Assembly: GCF_000499845.2 (NCBI RefSeq)
Contig: NC_023754.2
Span: forward strand, 22,260,111-22,324,110
Reading direction: 5' to 3'
Length of the DNA: 64,000 nt
DNA from: Phaseolus vulgaris
Taxonomy: Eukaryota; Streptophyta; Magnoliopsida; Fabales; Fabaceae
This document shows positions 49,552-62,686 of this stretch, piece after piece. Numbering within the stretch: the first letter of the stretch is position 1; every line of letters starts with the position of its first letter. The notes under the pieces are model-generated. The model searched no databases. It worked only from the letters and a program-made list of their open reading frames with translations, and had not been told where the DNA came from. A program made the position numbers and the translations under genes.

Positions 49552-52500
49552 AGGTAAAACAAAAACAAAAAATGTTCAATCAAATTTACCCTAACTAAAA
49601 AAGTTATCATATTTTAAATCATTATAGGTGGTAAATAAGTCCAAATTGGGGAGTATAAAAAATCTGGCGGAAATTTTGGTTTACGAAATTGGTGGAAACA
49701 TTGTGAATACAAATCAGAACGATTATTTTAAATTTGTTTGGTCGCAGATTCTGTTGATTTGAATTGTTATAGATATAGAAGTGTGAAATCAGTTAATTTA
49801 CTTAAGATGAAGCATATTATCAACATTGGGAGTATTAAGAAATCTGATGGTTACAACTAATTTCAGTTTGTATTTGATGGTAACATGATGCTTTTAATAT
49901 AAAGAGAAAAGACTGAAAACAATTTTTTTGGTATTATTTTGACGAAGAAAGTATTGAAGTTTCTTATTTTATTATTGCTTAAAATCGGAGTAAACAACAG
50001 AAAACATGAGAAAGTTTTTCTTTCAATAATGTAAACATTTATTGCTTAACCGAGTTAATATTGAAAGGTATAAGAGAATTGTACACAGGACAATAACCTA
50101 CAATCTTAAGATAGCCACCTCTTGACAAAAAAATACCTTGTTCAAACCTTTATACGTTATTCATAAAATAATATTTGTATTCTTTCCAAATCTTAGGGAT
50201 GAGCTATCTTAACTAACAATTATCATCAAGAGATATAAAATTTGTCAAATAATCTACAAAAATTTGAGTAAAAAATTTACCACATAAAAAATTAAAAAGA
50301 ATTGGACTATTTTTTTTTCTTTGACTCCGGACAGTTGCACTTTTGGATTAAACCTTGGGCCGGCCTTCCGTATAACTAAGTCTCACACTATAAATTATAT
50401 AAAAATATTATTATATGGACATATAAATATTCATTATTTAAGAATTATTACATATTATTTTTTATGTACTTTTATTTGAAAGACATATTCTAACTTATTG
50501 TTAAGTGAGTTTTTCAAGAAGTCTACTTCGTTGATAATTAATCTGATGTTTTACCATTTTATAATTTATTTTGTATTTTGCAATGGCTTTGTGGTGTTGT
50601 TTATTTGTTTATTTTAAATTTGATAATATTTTTAAACAACATGGCATTCATTGCGTTATAGAAGATCTTTTCTAATATTTATATAACAATATCTAAATAC
50701 TTTAAATAAAAAGGTATTTATCAAATACCTGCTTAAAATTTGATTTTCTCTGGTGCAAAATGAGAGAAAACTTCTCCAGGGTGTGTTTTTCTTCCTCTCT
50801 TATTTATTCCCTTTATTTCTTTTGGCCCAAGGAAAGTGGTTTTAATTAAGGTTTTGATACATATTTGCACTGTTATTATAACTTGTTATGAGAAAAAAGA
50901 AGTTATTATTCTGCATTATTACTCAAGGACTGTCTGCAAGTGTCGGTGGTGTCTGTCCATAAGTTGATGACTGACTTTGTTTTGTCTTCTATAGACAAAA
51001 ATCTAAGTGTAGCTGCAGCTAATGAAGAAAGGTGGATCACATTTCTGTATAAAATATTCAAAAATGTTATATATCAATCATTCATAAAGCAATATATTAT
51101 TTGCATATTTTGTATTGTTTAGTATATGTTATAATAAAAAACAACAACACATAGAGTCATAGTATGTAGATTGTATGAACATTTTAAAAAAATTGACACC
51201 AGCTTTTACGTTTTAAAAGAATAAAATAGACAAGTCATGTTTTACCCTACACATAACTTCTCAATTAAAGAACAAATTTCTTCTTATATTGTAAATTTTG
51301 AGCTTATAACAAATCATTTAATTAAATTAATAAACTGTCAGTTTTGTTACCTACCTTTTTCTCTGTGAGAATGGCATTTTGTAAACGTTAAGTCACCTTA
51401 TAATTATACTATATTGATGTAATTTTGGTTTTTATATCAACAGCCAAAAAAACTATCACCGAACCATATGTCTTTATTTTATCATATGGCCATATTTTAT
51501 TTCTGTCTCTAATTTTTTTTTTCTTTACTTTTAATTACAGTTATTTTAACTTTTGATTTTTGTTATTTTATTTTAGTCCCTCTAAAATATTTTTTATTCC
51601 TGTAATATGTAATAATAGCTTTTTTAGTCCATATCAACTATTTTTAAAAGAACTAATTCAAAATATAAAAACCATTATAAGAACTAAAATAATAATAAAT
51701 AAATATTTTACAGAAATGAAAACAAAATAACAAATAATTTTATTGTCTAATTCCTTAACTTAAATTTCTTTATGAATTTGGGCATATTTGAGCTATTTAC
51801 AGAGATAAAAACTTCCTTCTGACTATTAAGTTTAGACTGTTTAATAGATTTTTTACAGTTTCCCATTAAAATGTCTATTCTTACTAAAAATAGCAGAAAT
51901 AACAATTAAGACCAACGTAAAATTAATTAGACAAATTCCAATTAAAATATTGAATTTATTTATATTTATAGTAAAAAAATTAATAATTAAAACTTTTAAG
52001 TATGAATAAAAATATATTTAAAATTAAAATTGAAAGAATATTAAAGGTAATTAAAAAAACTATATGAAAAAATGGTTAAATCACGTGAGTGTGTTATTTA
52101 TATTCTGTTTTACTTTATATAGTTGTTGACTTTGAAGTTGTGAGGACGGTGGGCATAATGATGAATTTTGGCTTGGCTTATTTGACGAAAAAAGAGACTA
52201 AAGAGTGATTCTTTTGCTTGTCTTTTCAGTGTACAATTTCTAAGCTATATTTTCCTTTTCTTCTTCCCTCACTCCACTCGATCGAGTGTGAAAAAAACTC
52301 TTCTTGAAAATTACTGTTTCAGTCATTAGTTAATTTTAATATTTGATAAATTAAATGCATAAAGCATAAAACAAATGCATGATCAATTAGATTAGTAAGT
52401 TAAAACAAACTTGTATTTTTAACAAGATTTAAAATGATTTAAACATACAATGATCTTGCAAAATCAAATTGGTTAAATTAATTTTGTTGTGAAGTGATTT

Positions 52501-53548
52501 ATATTTTCTAAATGAAGGTATCTATAAAATTTATTATAATTTTTTTATTGAATATAAAATTTATTTAAAATTATTTTTAAAATATGGATTAGGTAAAGAA
52601 AATTTAATCTACCTTAAATTAATAAAAAAAACTAAATAGTTAATTTTATTTAAAATAAAAAATTATATTTTCTTTAAAAAAAATCCTCATTTTATACTTT
52701 TTTTTAAATCCAGTAAATTTAAGGAAAGGAATTCATGTTGGACAGACAAGTATATCATGGAGTCAACGCTAAACATGTTACACGATCTCCAAATTACTAA
52801 ATAATTGGATAAATTTGATGAAGCTGAAGTTCGATATGGAAAATGCATATGTCAGGATATCTAACAAACAGTTAGAGCTCAAAATGCTGATAAGAAGAAA
52901 AGATATAAATAATTGATACGATCAAATAATGTGATGGGAAAAGAAAAGTAAAGGTGTTTATAGTTTTGGTTGTCTAAAAAAATGAAGAGTCTTTGAATCT
53001 TGTTCGCACATTATTAACCTTGATTCATAAGATTTATGTTTGACACATATAAAATGGACATGTTTGAATCGACAATGTCACGTTACCAATCTCACTCCAA
53101 CCTGTACATGCTCTGTTCATGTAATGTATCCCAATTTGGTATTCGAAGCGTGTGATAAACCATATTCACTATGGACAAACACTAGCAAAATAATCTCTAT
53201 GCATAAAGAGGAACACAAACAACACAGTCTTTTCTTAAAGACAAATTAGCGTAAGGGGTTCTCGTGACGGTGTAATGATAATAAGGGCTTTCATGAACGT
53301 GTATCCATGGGAGACATATTCACAAAATTTGTGCTACTCAAATAATGGTTAAACTATACTACTGCAAGAGAGAACACAGCAATAGGGTTAAGCGAGTATT
53401 AACTGCAACATTAATCTTGTTTAGTTTATCCAAGAGGTTAGTAACAAATTACATTAACTCCTTTGCTACAAGATAAATAAACAGTGTGGAGAGAAGATAA
53501 ACTGATAGAAAATAAAAACATTGATATATAAAAAAATGAAATACTTGT
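49552..53548. other. AT-rich intergenic region, no gene seen
   Basis: No open frame with family features, no RNA gene and no clear repeat boundaries. Short frames at 50940-51122 and 53040-53249 have no support beyond being open. Confidence 0.55.
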
Positions 53549-53905
53549 GTTAATTACTATGAAAAAATCAGATTTAAGGTTACTCATATTTTTCGTGAAG
53601 GGAATGCGTGTGCTGATAAGTTGGCTAATTTAGGATTTATTCATAGAGAATCATTTCATTGGTATAATAGACTTCCATCTAGTCTGTTCTTAAATTTTTT
53701 TATTAATAGGTATAGTCTATCTATGTATCGTTTTTATCAACATATGAGTTTTGGTTTAATCTCCCATGTTTTTGTATTTTTTTAATAATATTTTTTTTAT
53801 CTGATGGTAAATGATTGTTGTTATTTGAGGTGTTAGTTTAGCTTAGATCAAGTAACATAATGATTAGCTTAGATCAAGTAAGATAGTGATGTCCGAAAGT
53901 TTTTT
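53549..53905 (+). mobile_element. 5'-truncated LINE fragment (end of the RNase H region and 3' UTR)
   Basis: One frame reads KIRFKVTHIFREGNACADKL and then ANLGFIHRESFHWYNRLPSS, the end of the LINE RNase H domain. The same sequence, more decayed, occurs at 36230-36440, with similar DNA through TCTATCTATGTATCGTTTTT. A 5'-truncated copy ending in an A-rich tract (53909-53925) is the usual product of LINE insertion. A short duplication (TAGCTTAGATCAAGTAA, twice) lies near its 3' end. Confidence 0.7.
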
Positions 53906-54304
53906 ATAAAAAAAAAAGAAAAATAATTTAAAGTCATAGGATTTCATTTACTTTATTATTATTATTTTTGTTTGGGTGGTGATATGTCGAGAGTATTTAT
54001 AATAATAAATATACACTTGATAAATAAATAAATAAATATTTTTTTAATTAAAAATATTATTATATTATTATAATGGTTTATCAAGTATATGTATATTATT
54101 TTTGGTGTCGACAAAAGCTTTTCCTTTTAGGCTCAAGTGTCATTCCAAAGTAATACCCTGTATATTTGGACAAACTCTATACAAATATATTTTTAAAAAT
54201 TAAAATTAAGATATAAGTCATGCAAAAGGTTTACTACTTTTCTAAAACTAATGTCATTGCGTTTGATAGCGTTTTTTAAGGAGATATTCTCCCTTTGAGT
54301 TTTG

Positions 54305-54312
54305 TATATAAG
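54305..54312 (+). promoter_or_regulatory. Probable TATA box of the DUF688-type gene
   Basis: TATATAAG lies 68 bp upstream of the ATG at 54380, which leaves room for a start site near 54335-54345 and a leader of about 40 bases. Confidence 0.5.
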
Positions 54313-54379
54313 ATCTGACATAGAAAGGTTTGGTATGAGGATGAAATATTAGAAGGAGAGAGAAGAATAGTTGTGAAGA

Positions 54380-55283
54380 ATGGGTTTTGAGGAGCAGAAG
54401 AAGATAGGAAAGTTAGCCTTGTTCACTATCCCACGAATGGAGTCCCCAGAGAGATCAGGAATGGCGACTCCGCCACTTCACACCTCTGCAGCTGTCCCTT
54501 TTCGTTGGGAAGAAGAGCCAGGAAAGCCAAGGCCATGCAGTGCCCTCATCCCTTTCTCCAACCCCATCGATTTCGTACCCAAGTGCTTGGAACTCCCTCC
54601 GAGGTTGCTCATACCCTCTCCCTATGTCTCCACCGTCAACACCTTTCGCTCTCCATCCTTCACAACCACTTCCAACTGCTATGGTTCTGATACCAAGGTG
54701 CTTGGAGCCATGGTTCTCGCCAAAGCCGGGGGCTTCAAGGACTCTCTCTGGTTTGCTTCTTGGAAAAAAAAGCCCTTCAAACTCAAAAAAAGAGAGGTCA
54801 CTGGGGCCAGTCATGTCTTTCCTTCTTCTTCTTCCACTGATATTAAGGACACTGACACCATCCCAAGCATCAAACGTTCTGGCGTCTGGGTAAGCTTTTA
54901 CTCTTCCTACTTTCATCCAATGTTCTTTCCCACTTCTGTTTGGAAAATACTGCTACATGCACATCCTACTTGTACAGTGCTTCACTTGGGACTTCGATTC
55001 TTAGCTTGTACTATTAGGGGTTTCACTTGAAAAAAATTTACTTTTTACCCAAAAACAAAATTGCTACTTTGAATGGAGTAAAAGTTGAAGGGTTATGTGC
55101 GTGACGAAAGTCATTTTGTGTTAGTGTTTATGTCAGATCTGTGATTAAAAAGGGAAGGGTTTCTAATTTTGCAATGTCTAAAATTGTTTGCAGACAAGTA
55201 TTTGTGAACGGTTGAAGCTGGCTGTTGGAGGGAGGAGTAAGAAAGTGAAGAAAGATGGGAGTGGCGGTGGCCTTAACCCATAG
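54380..55283 (+). CDS. DUF688-family protein (At4g00950/MEE47-like)
   Basis: Two exons, 54380-54889 and 55194-55283, with GT-AG borders and matching phase give 199 residues. The diagnostic part is near the N-terminus: MATPPLHTSAAVPFRWEEE at about 28-46 and then PGKPRP, the conserved box of plant DUF688 proteins. The rest is Pro/Ser-rich, then basic (SWKKKPFKLKKRE near 127-139), and the C-terminus is Lys/Gly-rich (GGRSKKVKKDGSGGG). There is no signal peptide or membrane segment. The molecular function of the family is unknown to me. Reading through the intron would give a longer frame ending at 55030, which I consider an artefact because exon 2 continues the conserved basic tail in phase. The gene stands alone between the ARF gene and the complex I-like gene. 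Confidence 0.83.
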
Positions 55284-57462
55284 GGTCATATTATTTTACT
55301 TTATGAGATGAGTGTGACATGTAGAAGGGTTGCAGACAGAAAAGGTGTTTGGTTTGCTGCTATGCTAGAAAACTTGATGCTTGTAACATGGAAAGTTGTA
55401 CAGTGTTTAGTTCACATGTTTAGTTGATAAGAATTGTTGTTAACTGAAGGAGGCATTGTGTTAAAGTCTCCATCTTATCTTATGGCCATGGCCCAGGAGA
55501 AAATGATATGGACACCCATCACACTTCACCAAGTTCTTCATCTTTTGTCGGTACAATATCACCCATCTTAAGTCAGGTCATTTGGCCATAATTAACAAGT
55601 TAAATATTTTACACCATTATGCAATTTCTTTTAATATTTTTCTTTCACGTCTTAGTCTTTCTCTTTCTTCGCTCACTAAACTTCAAAACCATGCTATCAA
55701 CTTTCTCTATTGCTTTCTTACGAATATTTCTTATACGTGTTATATTTCTAAAGGAAAAAATGTTCTTTCACTATCATCTAATTTTGTAAATCGCCATAAT
55801 CCAACTTTTGTTATTTTTAATACTCTTCACACAAATGTACTTTTTTGCTTTATAATTATATTTAATTTCATTTTTTTAATATACTTATTTTAAATGTATT
55901 TTAGTTCATATATCATTTGAAACTGTAAAACATATTTCGTCGTCAAAAAAAAAAAAACTGTTCACCTAATGTTATTGAACTTTTTTATGTGCAAAATGTA
56001 GCAGTCACGTTTAATTTTCTATATCTTTTTTTATTTGGTGGGTTCTTCACCTATTCGGAAGAATATAGGAAAGAAATTTTTTTTACAAATAATGATATTT
56101 TCTTTTATTTGGTAGAAGAGAAAAAAAAGGGAAAAATATTTGGAAATAAAACAATAAATAAATAAATTTAAATTTAAGATTAAGATTAAAGGGAAAAATG
56201 TATTGATATAAGATTTATCTCTCTCTCTCTATATATATATATCCTTTATTTTTAATTTAATAAAAACATCATTTATATTTTTTTTCTGGATTAAGTAGAT
56301 AATTTATTTATTTATTTTATCCATTTATATTTTATTTCCTTTTTGCTATGAAGAAAATAAAAGCTCAAAATTTTTATTTTTTAATTATACAAATTTCAAA
56401 ACATGCAAATAGAACATAATAATAATAATGGTAATTAATTGTAATTATATGGTAATTTTTTTCAAGTAATATTTTTTTAAATTATACAAATAATTTCTCC
56501 CAAGTTTTATTTACACAAATAAAGAGTTTATTTGAGAAGAAAAAAATCCATTAACACAAATTCTCAAAGTGTGAGCGAAAAAAGTTTTTCCTTTTCTGAG
56601 AATCACGGGGCTTTATCCCAATAAAAAAAATTAAATTCACACAAGGCCTAATTGGTTTTGGTTTTCTTGTCTGTAGCCTGTATGTAGCCTGTAGGTAACA
56701 TAAATATCATTTTAATAAAAATTATAAATGTGTCTTCTACAATCTAACTAATTACTTTCCTTTTATAACAAACAATTAAAAAATTGTATATATCATTACA
56801 AAAAAAAACATCAAGTACCCTTCCAATTATCAGCATATCAGTTCGAATTTCAAATAAAATTAGATTATAATTTTATGATTTGAGATATTGCGAATGAAAA
56901 GCAAATTGTAATTAAAAAAAATCTTTTACATCAATACATGATAAATATAATTCTATTGGATGAGTTAAAATATGCTTATTCATGTGTAATTTTTGTTAGC
57001 AAGCACGTTGCTAGAATGTTTTCACTTGCTTAGGGTGCTAGGTGATACTTAAATTCTCAGTATTCAAGAGAACTGCCTAGACCTCGTGAAGATGTTGTAA
57101 TGTTTCAGCATTTAAATATCAACCAGCTAAAATACTAAATAACATCCATGAGTTTACGTATCAAAAAAATCCTTCACAAAATAATCCTGCACATCGATCC
57201 ATGGAAACAGTTTAAAGAAATCATATTTTCTTGTACAGCAGAATTAATCAAACTCGGCAGAAAAAAACTGATATTTTAACCCAACTCATAACTAAAATTA
57301 ATATGAAATGAAACCACTGACTGATTCCGGAACACATAAGATCGTCAGACAGGGAAGCTAATCCAATATTCCGTACTCTTATTTCTCTCACGTGGAGAAT
57401 TAAAATAAGTTCAAACAAGGAAGTCAGCAAATTTTCCCTCACATCTCTCAAGTAAATCACAT
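55284..57462. other. Spacer holding the 3' UTRs of two convergent genes
   Basis: The left 200 bp are probably the 3' UTR of the DUF688-type gene and the right 300 bp or so that of the minus-strand NDUFA3-like gene. Between them is AT-rich sequence with a short (CT)n(AT)n tract near 56218-56241. No gene is supported. Confidence 0.5.
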
Positions 57463-59455
57463 TTACTTTTTACCAGTCATACCTGCAACCACCTGCAATG
57501 AACAAGACACCTCAATATCAGGAAACCATTAATGTGGAATTGTGGGTGACAGAAAGCACATAGAGCATCTCATTTGGGTTCGCTCTTTTATGTCACGGGA
57601 TCTTAGTACTTATGTTAAAGCTCATTGCTTAAAAAGTTAACACGAAAGAAATTATCTTATACATAAATTAATTTTAATGTATAATGAAACTTATTTATTT
57701 ATTTTAGCAGTGTTCATAGAAAAATTGTCTAAAAATTACTCTGTATAAGGTGCGATTTTAAATCAGAATTGTCACATCAATTGTTTCAAAGGTAATAATA
57801 ATAATACATAGGAACTGGTTCTTAAGTTTAAGAGCTACCCCTTATGCAACTCCCATTAGCAACCTTTACAAATGTTCTAATACCCTTCAAAACGAGCAAT
57901 TCTTGCTAATAACGGCATGTTAAGATCCAATAAGGAGGGCACTAAAAAATCATGAAGGTTTGTCTAATGTTGAATGAGAGTTGATGAAACGAAAGTGAGG
58001 GATGGTTTTCAAAACCCAGACCATACATTCTGATGCTAAAACTCGTTTGTTTCAAAACAACCTTTTATTAATTATACGTTATTCAAAAGAGGGGGACGGA
58101 GTATTCTCTCCACCGACATTGGAAGCAACTGAAGCTTATCCTGGGGTCAGGAAATTTAAATTTTAGGAGATAGCACAACCAAAAATAATTTTAGTATGAA
58201 TAATATTACTCTTTTTTTTATCAGCATTACCAGCGATGAAACAAAAAATATTATCTATATTTATACAACTGCTTAGATTTGAAAACAGTCTTACAAAGTT
58301 AGTTTCAAAAGCAACACTCACATCACTTAAAGCAGGTTGAGGAGGTTGCTTGGTTGCCTGATATGAATCCAACATGGGCCTGACGAAAGCTGGAAGAAAT
58401 AGACCTGAGGGGGATAACGCAGCGTGATAAGTAATTGGCCTGTGAGTAGAACATAACTACAACCACGATATGTAGAATTTAAACTAAATCTAATTTTGAG
58501 TAGACTCGTAACAGAGCATAGACTGGTTATAGATAAAATTAAGTAATCAAAAGAACTCTCACTGGCATTCTGCCCTTCCAGACACACCAAAAGGAGAGCT
58601 AAGAGAAAGGAACTAAGAACCACAAAAATAGAACTCGGTGCTTTTATTTTCGGCCCTAATTTTTTAAAAGGATATTTAAAGAGCAATTTGAATTCATCCC
58701 TATTAGTCAAGCAGTTTTATCAAATAAAAGCAGAAAAGATTCACGCAATTGGGCGCACAAACTTCAGGCTAGAACAATTTCCTTAATGTGATTCAAATTA
58801 TGCATGCCAAGCTTCAGGTAGTCTCATCAAATAAAAGCATAACATATTCAAGCAAATTAGAGGCTAGAACGACAAGAATTATTTGAATGATTGTGATCCA
58901 AATGGTATGTGCCAATTTGAATTAGCATGATTAAAGGAGGACTATGACCCACGATTACAATTTTCTGAATAGCAAAAGTAGCAAAGTCAAAACCTAACAT
59001 CACAGGCACCCAATGCTCACTGAAGCCACCCGAAAACAAACAAAAAACAAGTAAAAAAATATTGATAAAATGAAAAATTTCACGAGCGCATGAAATAATC
59101 TGCTAGGCGTAGAAGATACTCATCTATTTAACAATGGACAAGCAAATGTCCAGGGTATTCTGACAAATACCAAATCTACATCATAACCGTTGAAATACTA
59201 GCATTAAAAATTTCTATAATTCTCCAAAAATCAAGTGCAGCATTTATAAATATCACAAGAATGAATCCCAATAAGTACTTGTAGATGGAAGGCTAAATCA
59301 ATGACCACCAAAGGAGTTTTTGACATGAAATTATTGGCGAAAGGGAGAGAGTTAAGATTAGGGTTTTTGAGAATACCGAAGCCAGCGATGAGACAGGAAG
59401 CGGTGACAACAGGCTCTTGAACGACGAACATCTTCAACTTCTCCATCACTGCCAT
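57463..59455 (-). CDS. NDUFA3/B9-like subunit of mitochondrial complex I
   Basis: Three minus-strand exons, 59455-59377, 58404-58322 and 57492-57463, have GT-AG borders and consistent phases (26 codons plus one base, two bases plus 27 codons, then 10 codons including TAA). The 63-residue product runs MAVMEKLKMFVVQEPVV, then a hydrophobic stretch (TASCLIAGFGLFLPAFV, about 18-34), then VRPMLDSYQATKQPPQPALSD and VVAGMTGKK. The size, single membrane segment near the N-terminus and VRP motif fit the small NDUFA3/B9 accessory subunit of plant complex I, which sits in the inner mitochondrial membrane. I recall the Arabidopsis counterpart as At2g46540, which would also fit the gene order here. The gene model is strong; the functional name rests on recall. 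Two site II motifs upstream agree with a respiratory-chain role. Confidence 0.78.
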
Positions 59456-59623
59456 TTTCGATTTCGTTTTTCCTTTCTCGCTTCCAATTTCTTTGCTTCA
59501 ATTTTGTATCTTCTACTTTCTTCTCGTGTGTTTTTATTCTTATTTTTGTTCCTTCTCAATTTTACATTGTTGGATCTACAACTCCGACCCATCTATGCTT
59601 CTAATGGAGCATTGGACCGCTAG

Positions 59624-59689
59624 TGGGCTGCTAATGGTGCCAATACAATGAGCCCGCAATGCCCGACCCAAACTGACAGACGAAGCCCA
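59624..59689 (-). promoter_or_regulatory. Paired site II motifs upstream of the NDUFA3-like gene
   Basis: TGGGCT at 59624-59629 and AGCCCA at 59684-59689 (the same motif inverted) lie about 170 and 230 bp upstream of the minus-strand start codon. Site II elements (TGGGCY), often in pairs, are known in promoters of plant nuclear genes for mitochondrial respiratory proteins and are thought to bind TCP factors. Confidence 0.5.
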
Positions 59690-59699
59690 CTTTCTGGAG

Positions 59700-61314
59700 T
59701 TGTATTGTATTTTGTATGCGTAGGTAGGACGATTTGGAAGGAAATACAGTATTGGTGAGGAGAAGAAAACTGTTTACCATTTTTTAGTTTACCTCTGCAT
59801 GTGACGTCTAGGACGTCTTTGATTATAATCTTTGGACAAATTAAATATAATTAACAAATATTATGTCAAATAGGTTATGCTTAAGAATCCAAATGATAAA
59901 GACTTTATCATAATTTCAGTTCTTTTAATCAGGGATGTACCTTTTTAAAAAACAATATTAGTAGCACTCTCTTTAACATATTTCTAACACACTCTATTAT
60001 TTTGTTAACATTTAATAAGAATTGTAAACTAATAAAATGCTCATAAAATAATTAGTAAAACTCAATTTTTGTAAATTCCAATAAATTTTAACAAGTAATA
60101 GATAGTATCTATTAAAGATTGTATTGCTAGTATATCTGTCCTTTTAAATTAGATCGTTTCAGATTTTGATCCTCAAATCATTTGGACCAATTATGTTAAT
60201 CTATTTTTAAAATTATGCAAGTGTAGCGTTGCTATTCCTCTTTTTTTTTCAACAATCCTCAAATTATTACTTCCTATTCAAATATTTGAGTGCTTACAAT
60301 GTATCTGTGGTAAGAAAATAATTTAGAACTTTGACAATCATAAAGTTTGCGAAGATGTAAATACAAGAAAGTTTGAGATTTTTTTTTCATATTAGATAAA
60401 ATTTGATGTTTAGCTTAGTAAACTTTGAATAGAGAGTTATTAAAATAATTTAATCGATTTAATTCATATAAATTGAGTAGAAAATAAATACTTGAGTTCT
60501 GAGTAGAACATAATCAACTACAGAACCAAAATCACTATTTAAAAAAAATGCTGAAGTAGCTAAAAAAACTTTAAAAGATTGAAATTAAACAATACTTTTT
60601 TTTTTCTCTTCTGATTCAAACAGCTTGTATTTTTCACTAGAAACAATCTAAGTCAAATATAATGAATCCATAAGGTCAAAAATGAATTATAAATAATGCA
60701 AACTAAAAAAACTAAACTAGTATTGATAGAAAATTTATAGTGACAATTATTTGTTAATCTAAAGTAATAAAATTTTTGGAGCCGTCCATTATTGACTAGA
60801 CTTGGTCAGAATAAGTTAATTTAATACAGGTAGGATCCGTGAAAATAAGAATACTTGCATAAAACCAAGATATCGTCTTATAAATTAAGAGATTGGATAC
60901 AGGATACAACAAACTAAACTACTACAACAGTGTCCTTCAAGATGTTTAACCTTTCTCCTCAACAAAGAGTCATCCCCAACATTTGTATTGGAGTAGTTAG
61001 TCACCAAATAAAGATTTTGGCAGTTAGTGGCTACAAAATAGCTCAAATAAAGAATCTACTTCCCGTGGAGGGAGGTATCTAAAGAAAAATAGCTGTTTCA
61101 CATTATCTACATAAAGATTTATGTACATCATCTCATTAACACAACAGAATCAATACAAAAGCACAACTTAGAATTTACAATAGAAGAAGCCATAACAAAT
61201 CTACAAAATTACATGCAAATCCGATAAAATAATTGTAACCACCTTCCCTGTTAACCCATTCCCTTTGTTCATCAATCTATATGACAAGCAGGACTACGAT
61301 CAAATCTCACAGAA
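59700..61314. other. Spacer: upstream of the NDUFA3-like gene and 3' UTR of the next gene
   Basis: AT-rich DNA without a gene. The right part (roughly 60900-61314), of more balanced composition, is the likely 3' UTR of the minus-strand gene ending at 61315. Confidence 0.5.
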
Positions 61315-62686
61315 CTATGAACGAGGCAACATCCAACCCATCGTCCATCCCAAAAGCAAGCCAGCTCCCACAAGACTCAATCCTAAAGCAAAGGCAACAG
61401 CATATGTTGTAATATCACATTTTGCATTGGCTTGCCTTTCTTGTTTGGCATTGGATATTTTTTGTTTCCTCTTCCGTGAGATTCTACCATCATAGGACAT
61501 CCATGGAAGAGTCACTGGAAAGAGAGTAGAGATTGGCTGATCCTTGTTGTTAAGTGTTTCCAGCTGCAGCAGTTGTAACCATTGCTTATAGGCAAAAAGT
61601 TGTGAGGCCTGTTTAAAAATGAGAGTAACAATATGCTCTTTCTCTGCGTAGGCCTTTTTTGCTGCTTCCTCTGCTTCCCTTGCACGTGTTTGAGAGTGAC
61701 ACAATGCTTCCATTAGTTGAGCTTTGCTGGGGTTTTCATCGAAAATTTGTTGACTCCTTTTGACATCCTCATGCTTGGGGGTATCACTGCAACAATGTTG
61801 CAGGGCCAAACAAATATTATGCAAATAAAAAGCACAAAATGAGCATGAATTGTCTTGAATAGAACAAAAATAAAATACCAGCAGAATAAAATCTATAGTA
61901 GAATATATCATTGCGTTATTAAGGCAGTAAAATGAAATTAACAGCAAAATACCTTGAACATTTGTCAGAAGCAAAATATAAAAGCCCTTCACAGGCAGAA
62001 GGTCCCTGGTTCTTATGCATCAATCCTGAATCTAAACTTCCCGTCTTTGTTTTGTAATTATTCATGCGAGCACATGGGTATCCTCTAAGATGCTTCTTCT
62101 GTGGTGGGGGAAGATCACAGTTTTCAATGTGGTTGAGTGATTTCTGTGAAACAAATGAAGCTAATTCATCTCTATCTGAAGTTCGCCACCATGGTTCGGC
62201 CTTATCACTTTCAATCCAAGAATAATCTGATTCCAATGAAAAATCATTACTTTTCTTGGAGGATTCTGAGCAGCCAACACACTCAATGTCCACTGTCTCA
62301 TGTTTAGCCATCACATTCATTAATTCCTGAAATTCTTGAGAATTCTTACTTACATCACTTGCCGTCAAAGTTTCTACCTCTTCCTCTAATATATTTAGTT
62401 GTTCATATGTTGAACCCTTTTGATACCCATAATTAGGCTGCAAATGCAACCACCACCTACAGTCCGGTGATAGATTAGAAACTGATGATTTCCTGTTAAA
62501 ATGGATGACATTAACTGCGGTATGATCAGATTCATCTGATGGACTTGCAGGCTCAGTATCAACCAATTTTGATGTTGCACATGAAGATTGGCAACAAGCC
62601 AACTTGGGAGCTCTTTTTGCATCTTCTTGGACAAAGCAACGATTAGCAGTTCTCTGCCACAGAGCCCTTGCTTCTGCTCCTGCCAT
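61315..62686 (-). CDS. Plant protein of unknown function with coiled coil and C-terminal membrane anchor
   Basis: Two minus-strand exons, 62686-61953 and 61786-61315, with GT-AG borders (CAAG then GTATTT; TTGCAG then TGATAC) join in phase to 401 residues. The start is the ATG at 62684-62686 (MAGAEARALWQRTANRC); the codon before it is GTG. The N-terminal 245 residues are polar and acidic, with CRWWLHLQPNYGYQKG near 76-91 and SLESDYSWIESDKAEPWW further on. Residues about 266-323 are predicted helical and heptad-like (KAQLMEALCHSQTRAREAEE, AAKKAYAEKEHIVTL). A basic stretch (RISRKRKQK, about 346-354) precedes one hydrophobic segment at about 372-394 (AVAFALGLSLVGAGLLLGW), so it looks tail-anchored. 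I recall an uncharacterised membrane protein next to the complex I gene in Arabidopsis (At2g46550). The function is unknown. Confidence 0.85.

Noticed and set aside
54890..55030. Extension of the DUF688 frame past 54889 to a stop at 55033
   Set aside because: GTAAGC at 54890 is a good donor and an in-phase acceptor at 55193 leads to a basic tail typical of the gene, so the extension is intron.
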